Of a stretch of DNA of 35,288 nt, positions 30,094 through 35,288 are shown piece by piece. Under the pieces are notes generated by a model. It ran no database searches and had not been told where the DNA came from. It saw only the letters and a list, made by a program, of their open reading frames with translations. Made by a program: the position numbers and the translations under genes. Source of the DNA: Clostridia bacterium (GTDB taxonomy: Bacteria; Bacillota; Clostridia; Christensenellales; Borkfalkiaceae); the NCBI GenBank assembly GCA_021204585.1, contig JAJPZC010000127.1, forward strand, positions 1 through 35,288. Direction: 5' to 3'. How positions within the stretch are numbered: position 1 is the stretch's first letter; each line of letters starts with the position of its first letter.

Positions 30094-30948
30094 TTAGTCC
30101 TTTGTGTGGGCGTTGTCATCCGTCCCGTCTTTTTTATCCGGCGCAGAGCCAAGCCCCTCCGGCTCATCCATGTCAAACGGATCATCCCCGTCCCCTGCCG
30201 GGCTGTCCCAGTAATGGTCCTTGAAGGGATTATCCTCCTCCGGCGCCTTCTGCACCGGCTCTGCGGGAGCCTTATCTGCACCCTTTGTGAGGTCCGCGGG
30301 CGTGCTTGAGCCGAGGTCAAATACATCGTCCTCCGGGGGCTGGTTCATGCCGAAGATGTCATCCGCAGACACAGCCCTGTACTCCTGGCCGCCTTGAAGC
30401 TTTAAAGCGGGGCCCTCATACTTTGTATGCCTCTTTATCCAGCCTGCCTTTTTGCCGAACAGCTCAAAGAGCGTGTACTTCTCCATCTCGGTAAGACTTG
30501 CCATGTAGACAGGATATATCACGCGGCCGTAGTTGAAAACGAGATATGCGCCGCCCTTTCCGCACAAGCGCGCCTTTTTGGCGCGGCGGTAATACATCTT
30601 GGGATACGGCGTCTGTGCAGACCCGGGAAGCAGGACTGTCACTATGACCCCGTCCCTGTGGAACGAGAAGGTCTGCAGATATGACCCTCTCATGGCCGTG
30701 TTCCTGTACGAGGAGCGCAGCCTCATCCACAGGATGCCTCCGATGATTACAAGCACTATGCAGACTTCTATCAAAAGCAGATAATTGCTCATGGAGTCAA
30801 ACATCATGTACGGAATGAAGAGCCCTACAAATCCCGCAAGGCCCACGGCAAAGAGCACGACAGAGACCACAAACATTCTCTTCGTGACTGCCTTGTGGAC
30901 ACTCACGTCCACCTGTGTCGCCGCTTCTATTGTCTTTCCGTTATACAT
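30094..30948 (-). CDS. Two-helix membrane protein with YcxB-like domain and acidic NPF/DPF tail
   Basis: A 284-residue protein. Two hydrophobic segments lie at about residues 25-48 and 55-76, each followed by basic residues. The next 110 residues (GVIVTVLLP..., YLVFNYGRVIYPVY, LTEMEKYTLFELF) have the rhythm of a YcxB-like C-terminal domain; this is a tentative match. The last 80 or so residues are disordered, rich in Asp, Pro and Ala, with EEDNPFKDHYW and GDDPFDMDEPEG. The start at 30948 is chosen over a longer frame (31071), which would run across the promoter at 30990-31018. The tail style resembles that of the frameshifted gene across the tRNA (31387-32225). Confidence 0.8.
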   Translation of the reverse strand: MYNGKTIEAATQVDVSVHKAVTKRMFVVSVVLFAVGLAGFVGLFIPYMMFDSMSNYLLLIEVCIVLVIIGGILWMRLRSSYRNTAMRGSYLQTFSFHRDGVIVTVLLPGSAQTPYPKMYYRRAKKARLCGKGGAYLVFNYGRVIYPVYMASLTEMEKYTLFELFGKKAGWIKRHTKYEGPALKLQGGQEYRAVSADDIFGMNQPPEDDVFDLGSSTPADLTKGADKAPAEPVQKAPEEDNPFKDHYWDSPAGDGDDPFDMDEPEGLGSAPDKKDGTDDNAHTKD

Positions 30949-30989
30949 GACTTCCCATCCCGCCAGGCGCACAAAAGCACCTTGGCCAT

Positions 30990-31018
30990 ATATTACCACA
31001 CGCGGACAAAAAGCACAA
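30990..31018 (-). promoter_or_regulatory. Promoter of the NPF/DPF-tail membrane protein gene
   Basis: Minus strand TTGTGC, 17-bp spacer, TAATAT; predicted start near 30983. Confidence 0.55.
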
Positions 31019-31038
31019 TGCTTTAAGCCCATCGCTGT

Positions 31039-31067
31039 TTGACTTTTTGCGCCGGAACGCTTACAAT
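31039..31067 (+). promoter_or_regulatory. Probable promoter of tRNA-Leu
   Basis: TTGACT, 17-bp spacer, TACAAT; a 107-base 5' leader is predicted. A second TATAAT at 31100-31105 and a CATAAT at 31152-31157 (with a weak -35) are closer alternatives. Confidence 0.5.
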
Positions 31068-31180
31068 ACACCCGTAACAGCCCATGCGCTGCACGGCATT
31101 ATAATACACGCCAAAAGTGCAGGTTCTGTGTAAACCGGGTTAAAGTTTGGGCATAATCCCGCCCAAACAAAGCCAAATAT

Positions 31181-31265
31181 GCCGCCGTGGCGAAACTGGC
31201 AGACGCACTGGATTTAGGATCCAGCGGAGTGATCCATATCGGTTCGAGTCCGTTCGGCGGCACCA
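31181..31265 (+). tRNA. tRNA-Leu (anticodon UAG), CCA encoded
   Basis: 85 bases with CCA. The acceptor stem pairs GCCGCCG with CGGCGGC, followed by discriminator A and CCA. The anticodon stem is CTGGA/TCCAG with loop TTTAGGA, giving UAG at positions 34-36, which reads CUA and related Leu codons. The long variable arm (GCGGAGTGATCCATATC region) is the class II feature of tRNA-Leu, and the T-loop GGTTCGAGTCC is standard. Confidence 0.96.
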
Positions 31266-31266
31266 G

Positions 31267-31290
31267 AGACCCCTTTCAAAAGGGTCTTTT
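31267..31290 (+). terminator. Terminator after tRNA-Leu
   Basis: AGACCC, AT-rich loop, GGGTCT, TTTT, directly after the CCA. Confidence 0.85.
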
Positions 31291-31386
31291 GCTTTGCCCC
31301 GCATATGAATAGTGAGCTCATATGCGCTGCACGCACCGGCTCACTGTTGTGTCTGAAGTTATGCCCACAAGGCCTCCAGGGCCCTG

Positions 31387-32225
31387 TTAAAAGTCAGAGA
31401 ACGGGTCATCCTCCGGGGCAGAGACCGCATTGGACGGCTCTTCTGCCTTGGCTTCAGGTGCGGACTCTATAGGAGCGTCCTGTGAAAGGGGCTGCGGGCC
31501 GGAAGACTGCAGCCCGGCGGAGTCAAACGGATCCGGGGCCGGAGGCTCCGGGGCGCCTGCGGAAAGAGTGATCTGGAAAGGATTCTGCTTGCAGATTGCT
31601 TCGCAGGATCTGGTTTGGGACTCTCCCATTCGGTCCGGACGGCCAAAGGCTCTTTGACCTTTTTGGCACGCACGAGACCAAAGATGCCCATTATAAGAAG
31701 AGCAATGTAGCCTGCTGCCATGAGGCACGGGAATACGAAAACGCCCTGCATCTCCAATGCGGCAAAGATGGCATAGAGGAAAAAGCCCAGGACGCAGACT
31801 GTTATGGAAACGGAAAGCCTGCGCGCCAGACGGATGCCTTTGTACGGCTTGTTCATAAGAGCGGGCCAGCATATGAAGAGGGTTGCAAGATAGGCGGTTA
31901 TGAAGGTGCAGGTAAGCGCCTCCAGCATGACATAGATTATGAGATCGTATGTGCCCCCTGTGGCTGAGAAGATTGTAGTCAAGAGCAGCAGGCCAGCTAT
32001 GACGATGTATCCTGTGGCACACTCATACTCCGCCCACTGAATAAAGATGCGCTTCTTCCCCTCCGGGGAATAGTCCGCAGGCTTGAAAGTCTCCGGCCCC
32101 CTGCTGGCGTATGCCGTGTTCATCTTCTGGAAGACATTGCGCCTGGGAAAGTGAATGGCCAGGAAGTACACCACAGACACAGCTGCATGCAATACAAGAA
32201 CAACCAGATGTATGTACCAGACCAT
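31387..32225 (-). pseudogene. Membrane protein with acidic DPF tail, split by a frameshift
   Basis: The N-terminal frame starts at 32225 with an excellent ribosome binding site (GGGAGGTGGAG) and encodes about 200 residues with five or so hydrophobic segments (IHLVVLVLHAAVSVVYFLAI, YIVIAGLLLLTTIF, and later pairs). Near 31600 this frame turns into Arg/Ser/Leu-rich text and stops at 31467. The -1 frame instead continues with an Ala/Pro/Glu/Asp tail (KQNPFQITLSAG, PAPDPFDSAG, APEDDPFSDF) to a TAA at 31387, just like the tail of the gene at 30094-30948. Removing an 11-base segment between two AAGCA words at about 31596-31612 would rejoin the frames as AKQNPFQ. So this is either a recent slippage mutation, a sequencing indel or, less likely, programmed frameshifting. 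Without it the protein would be about 275 residues. Confidence 0.7.
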
Positions 32226-32256
32226 ATGCACTCCACCTCCCTTTAGCTCTGTATCC

Positions 32257-32285
32257 ATTCTGCCAAACCGCAGGGACAAAGGCAA
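32257..32285 (-). promoter_or_regulatory. Possible promoter of the frameshifted membrane protein gene
   Basis: Minus strand TTGCCT, 17-bp spacer, CAGAAT; predicted start near 32250. Confidence 0.45.
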
Positions 32286-32458
32286 CTGGCATTGGCCGTT
32301 GGACAGATTGCCTTTCGTGCAAACGGAAGGAGCCAGGGCTTCACCGCAGCGGCTTTGTGAGGGTCCTGGAGCCATTCTGCCGGGGCTTTTTATGCTGCCT
32401 CATGGAGCGGCAGAATGCACATTATTATGCAAAATGTACGAATATGTACCGCCCTTCG

Positions 32459-32487
32459 TTGACTTTCCTCTCCCCCGGGACTATAAT
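32459..32487 (+). promoter_or_regulatory. Promoter of the DUF368 gene
   Basis: TTGACT, 17-bp spacer, TATAAT; leader about 20 bases, containing GGGACAGAG as ribosome binding region. Confidence 0.8.
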
Positions 32488-32513
32488 TTGAGCCAAGAAG
32501 ATACGGGACAGAG

Positions 32514-33524
32514 ATGAATAAGTTTGTAAAGAACCTGCTGTGCGGAGCCGGGATGGGCGTCGCCATAATAGTGCCCGGGATGTCCGGAGGCTCCGTAGCC
32601 GCCATCACGAGGATATACGAGGGCATAATTGAGAGCATAAGCAACCTCTTCAAGGACTTCAAGAAGAGCTTTATGTTCCTTTTGCCTGTAATAATAGGCG
32701 TCGTGGCAGGTCTTGTAATAGTCTTCTTCCCCATCAGGCTTGCGCTGCAGTACGCTCCGTTCCCTACCATGATGCTGTTTGCAGGGCTGATTATCGGCAC
32801 CCTGCCGTTCCAGTTCAAGGACGGCCTGCATGCGGGCTTCAAGCCGCAGTACATCGCTTCCATCCTGATCCCTATGGCCGTCATAATAGGCATAGGCTTC
32901 ATACCGGGCATGGGATCCGCAGACCTCTCAATGGATATGCCCACATGGCAGTACGTCGCCGTGTTCGCAATAGGCATTCTGGTTGCAGCAGCTTTCATGG
33001 TTCCCGGCATAAGCGGCTCCATGATACTCTTCATCCTTGGCTACTACTCCCCCATTCTGGACCTGTTCACGGGCGCCCAGGGGACTGCCGGGCACTGCAT
33101 CCTGGTCCTTGTAATCCTTCTCGTCGGCGCACTCATAGGCATCTTCTGCGTGGCAAGGCTCATGAAGGTCTTCTTAAACCGCTTCCCAAAAGGCTCCTAC
33201 TGGGCCATAACGGGGTTCATCGTGGGCTCCATAGTAACCATGTTCGTAGTCTTCCCTTCAGACTACCCGGATGCCGTATATGACACCATGCAGATCTCCT
33301 GCGCGGTAGCCCTCATTGTCGTAGGCCTCGTGGGCGGGTTCCTTTTAACCTTCTACGCAAGCAAATGGCAGGACAAGCCCCTCCTCCCCGCAAAGAAAGC
33401 AAAGCTGGAGCAAATGAAGGCAAAGATGGACGGCACCGTGCATGACGTGGAATCCACACCGGACGGCCCGGCTGCAGAGCTCCCCGCAGAAAAGAAGAAG
33501 CACGCAGCGCACCACACAAAGTAA
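32514..33524 (+). CDS. DUF368 family polytopic membrane transporter
   Basis: A 336-residue protein. The DUF368 landmark GMGVAIIVPGMSGGSVAAI is at residues 12-30, and the internal repeat AAAFMVPGISGSMILFILGYY lies near residue 160, the two P-G-x-S-G re-entrant motifs of this family. About nine to ten hydrophobic segments follow the usual pattern (FPIRLALQYAPFPTMMLFAGLIIGTLP). Members of DUF368 have been linked to undecaprenyl phosphate recycling (PopT/UptA-type studies); whether this one does so is inference. The C-terminal 40 residues are Lys/Glu/His-rich and hydrophilic. Single-gene unit with promoter 32459-32487 and terminator 33541-33564. Confidence 0.93.
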   Translation: MNKFVKNLLCGAGMGVAIIVPGMSGGSVAAITRIYEGIIESISNLFKDFKKSFMFLLPVIIGVVAGLVIVFFPIRLALQYAPFPTMMLFAGLIIGTLPFQFKDGLHAGFKPQYIASILIPMAVIIGIGFIPGMGSADLSMDMPTWQYVAVFAIGILVAAAFMVPGISGSMILFILGYYSPILDLFTGAQGTAGHCILVLVILLVGALIGIFCVARLMKVFLNRFPKGSYWAITGFIVGSIVTMFVVFPSDYPDAVYDTMQISCAVALIVVGLVGGFLLTFYASKWQDKPLLPAKKAKLEQMKAKMDGTVHDVESTPDGPAAELPAEKKKHAAHHTK

Positions 33525-33540
33525 TACAGCAAAGACTGCG

Positions 33541-33564
33541 GCCACCCGGACGGGTGGCTGTTTT
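33541..33564 (+). terminator. Intrinsic terminator of the DUF368 gene
   Basis: GCCACCCG, GA, CGGGTGGC, TGTTTT. Its 3' half GGCTGTTTTAATG is also the first part of the tandem repeat unit that follows. Confidence 0.88.
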
Positions 33565-34150
33565 AATGTACGGACGTGTAGTTCTAACTCCGGAGGATAC
33601 GCAGGTTGGATGTGCAATGCTCTGTATGCAGAAAGCGCGGAATATGTGCAGAAACAGGCACTTTAGGCGGGTGATATGCAGGTAAGAATATCCATGGATA
33701 AGCAGGTAAGAAGGGGGGTGAATTCAGGACTGCATCCGGCAAGCAGCGTCCACGGGTAAGATGGCTGTTTTAATGTACGGATGTGTAGTTCTAACTCCGG
33801 AGGATACGTAGGTTAGAATTAGCAATGTTCTGTATGCAGAAAGCGCGGATTATGTGCAGAAACAAGCACTTTAGGCGGGTGATATGCAGGTAAGAATATC
33901 CATGGATATGTAGGTAAGAAGGGGTGAATTCAGGACTGCATCCGGCAAGCAGCGTCTACGGGTAAGATGGCAGTTTTAATGTACGGATGTGTAGTTCTAA
34001 CTCCGGAGGATTCGTAGGTTAGAATTCGCAATGCCCTGTATGCAGAAAGCGCGGAATATGTGCAGAAACAGGCACTTTAGGCGGGTGATATGCAGGTAAG
34101 AATATCCATGGATAAGCAGGTAAGAAGGGGGGTGAATTCAGGACTGCATC
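33556..34150. repeat. Array of about 2.9 tandem repeats of 206-207 bp
   Basis: Units begin at GGCTGTTTTAATGTACGG (33556), about 33763 and about 33969; the TTTTAATG words are at 33561, 33768 and 33974. The third unit ends early, after GACTGCATC. Conserved landmarks in each unit: TTCTAAC paired with GTTAGAA around a loop with CCGGAGGA (GTTGGAT in unit 1, keeping mostly wobble pairing), the words TGCAGAAAGCGCGG and GGCGGGTGATATGCAGG, the 12-bp palindrome TATCCATGGATA, and two GCAGGTAAGAA words. Each unit also keeps a 22-codon frame of the form MxCMQKAR(N/I)MCRN, with no good ribosome binding site. I see no protein gene in 33525-34355. Confidence 0.93.
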
Positions 34151-34186
34151 GGCTCCCTCCACTCATGCGTGGAAGGGGCACAGCTG

Positions 34187-34217
34187 TTCGGAAACATTTG
34201 TTTGTTAGATCTCCGAA
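34187..34217 (+). repeat. Short interspersed repeat, copy 2
   Basis: TTCGGA and TCCGAA bound GAAACATTTGTTTGTTAG. It corresponds to the minus-strand copy at 27086-27120. Again it lies between convergent genes (DUF368 and rpoC). Confidence 0.65.
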
Positions 34218-34285
34218 TGAACTTCGGCTGGGGTGCAGGCCTGGACAATGGGCGCCGCGGACCGCCGCTTTCGATGGTACGGAAA

Positions 34286-34310
34286 CAGCCACCTCACTGG
34301 GAGGTGGCTG
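34286..34310 (-). terminator. Probable terminator of the rpoC operon
   Basis: Minus strand AGCCACCTC, five-base loop, GAGGTGGCT, then GTTTCC; 46 bases after the rpoC stop. On the plus strand it is followed by CGTGTTTGTGTTTG. Confidence 0.75.
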
Positions 34311-34355
34311 CGTGTTTGTGTTTGTGTTGTGTGCGGGCTTCAGGCCTGCTGCAGG

Positions 34356-35288
34356 TTAGAAGCCGCTGTTGCGGCGGGAGGCAAGGAAGGCGCTCATGTC
34401 CAGGCCGGCGATTGAGTTATAGCCGGGGACTATGGAAGGGGACATGTTCTTGTACTCCTTGGCGCCGGTGCCGGCAGGGATGAGCTTGCCGATGATGACG
34501 TTCTCCTTGAGGCCCATGAGAGGGTCTGTCTTGCCCTTGATGGCGGCGTCTGTGAGGACGCGGGCGGTCTCCTGGAAGGAGGCTGCGGACAGGAAGGAGT
34601 CTGTGGAAAGGGCGGCCTTGGTGATGCCGAGAAGGATGCGCTTCTGGAGGGCGGGGGTGCCGCCGGCCTCGATGGCCTTCTGGTTCTGCTCTTCGACCTC
34701 AAACATGTCCACGGTCTCGCCGGGAAGAAGGTCTGTGGAGCCTGCGTTCTCGATGCGCACTTTGCGGAGCATCTGACGGACTACTATCTCGACGTGCTTG
34801 TCGTTGATGTCAACGCCCTGGGAACGGTATACGGACTGCACCTGCTCAAGGATGTAGTCCTGGACGCCCTTGACGCCTGAGATGCGCAGGATGTCCTGCG
34901 GATATACGGAGCCTATGTTGAGCACGGTGCCCGGCTCTATCTTCTCCCCTTCCTTTACGAGGAGGGCGGCGTTGAATGAGAGGGTGTACTCCTTCTTCGT
35001 GGCGCCGGTCTCGGGGTCGCGGATTATGACGTGCTTCAGGTTGTCCTTGTCGTCGAGGTGAACGACGCCGGACACTTCGCAGAGGGTTGAGCAGCCTTTC
35101 GGCTTGCGGGCCTCGAAGAGCTCTTCGACACGCGGAAGGCCCTGCGTGATGTCGCCGGTAGCTGCGATGCCGCCGGTATGGAAGGTGCGCATCGTAAGCT
35201 GCGTGCCGGGTTCGCCTATGGACTGGGCTGCGATGACGCCTACCGCCTCGCCCACCTGCACGGGGGTGTTGGTGGCCATGTTCTTGCC
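34356..35288 (-). CDS. rpoC: DNA-directed RNA polymerase beta' subunit, C-terminal part
   Basis: The last 310 residues of RpoC; the gene begins outside the window on the right. Highly conserved blocks: [20 protein letters not shown] (the [10 protein letters not shown] bridge-helix/trigger-loop region), [28 protein letters not shown], and near the end [20 protein letters not shown] (the SxASFQ signature), [15 protein letters not shown]. The short insertion after the trigger loop fits Firmicutes rather than Proteobacteria. The stop is TAA at 34356-34358, followed by a hairpin terminator. Confidence 0.97.
   Translation of the reverse strand, partial: GKNMATNTPVQVGEAVGVIAAQSIGEPGTQLTMRTFHTGGIAATGDITQGLPRVEELFEARKPKGCSTLCEVSGVVHLDDKDNLKHVIIRDPETGATKKEYTLSFNAALLVKEGEKIEPGTVLNIGSVYPQDILRISGVKGVQDYILEQVQSVYRSQGVDINDKHVEIVVRQMLRKVRIENAGSTDLLPGETVDMFEVEEQNQKAIEAGGTPALQKRILLGITKAALSTDSFLSAASFQETARVLTDAAIKGKTDPLMGLKENVIIGKLIPAGTGAKEYKNMSPSIVPGYNSIAGLDMSAFLASRRNSGF

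Noticed and set aside
31590-31625. Programmed -1 ribosomal frameshift in the DPF-tail gene
   Set aside because: No in-frame X XXY YYZ slippery heptamer or clear downstream stem is present; an 11-bp slippage insertion explains the shift more simply.

Overview
The window looks like part of a low-copy-number bacterial chromosome from a moderately GC-rich Firmicute, most likely a class Clostridia anaerobe. The reasons are AGGAGG-type ribosome binding sites, consensus sigma-A promoters (TTGACA/TATAAT, 17-18 bp spacers), many U-tailed intrinsic terminators, and the gene set: a PerR-like Fur protein, a Na/Pi-PhoU transporter, QueH, DUF368 and paired MacB-like ABC exporters. I cannot name a genus. 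The only taxonomically universal protein present is a partial RpoC at the right edge.

Layout. 0.4-2.3 kb: a small membrane protein and a cardiolipin-synthase-like HKD protein (minus strand), each followed by a related hairpin repeat. 2.6-6.6 kb: two divergent large membrane proteins of unknown function, separated by a repeat-rich spacer. 6.6-8.5 kb: an AT-richer accessory patch with a YhcG-type PD-(D/E)XK nuclease bordered on its 3' side by a pair of 25-bp inverted repeats. 8.5-10.7 kb: a Na/Pi transporter-PerR operon. 10.9-13.9 kb: trmL, then an rdgB-yfcE-membrane protein operon (plus strand). 13.9-16.9 kb: DUF3737 protein and phosphohexomutase, divergent. 17.0-18.9 kb: an AAA+/DUF4143 ATPase gene sitting between two ~177-bp direct repeats. 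18.8-21.5 kb: ASCH protein, a 10TM-type metal exporter and an orphan MalK-like ATPase with degraded catalytic motifs. 22-30 kb: two paralogous MacB-like ABC modules (ATPase plus two-FtsX-domain permease) on the minus strand, with queH and an atypical transcarbamylase between them on the plus strand. 30-32.2 kb: two membrane proteins with acidic NPF/DPF-containing tails (one frameshifted) around a tRNA-Leu(UAG). 32.5-33.5 kb: a DUF368 transporter. 33.5-34.15 kb: an array of about three 206-207-bp tandem repeats. 34.4 kb to the end: rpoC 3' end.

Most of the window is ordinary chromosome. The parts that deserve a second look are: (1) several promoters whose -10 box lies six or so bases before the start codon, predicting leaderless mRNAs (rdgB, queH, one ABC ATPase and one membrane protein); (2) the orphan MalK-like protein that lacks the Q-loop Gln, the LSGGQ signature and the switch His; (3) the transcarbamylase that has lost several family-defining residues; (4) the ATPase and nuclease genes bordered by structured repeats; (5) the 206-bp tandem array near rpoC; (6) a 35-codon upstream ORF overlapping the phosphohexomutase start. 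All functional statements are from reading sequence motifs; no searches were run.
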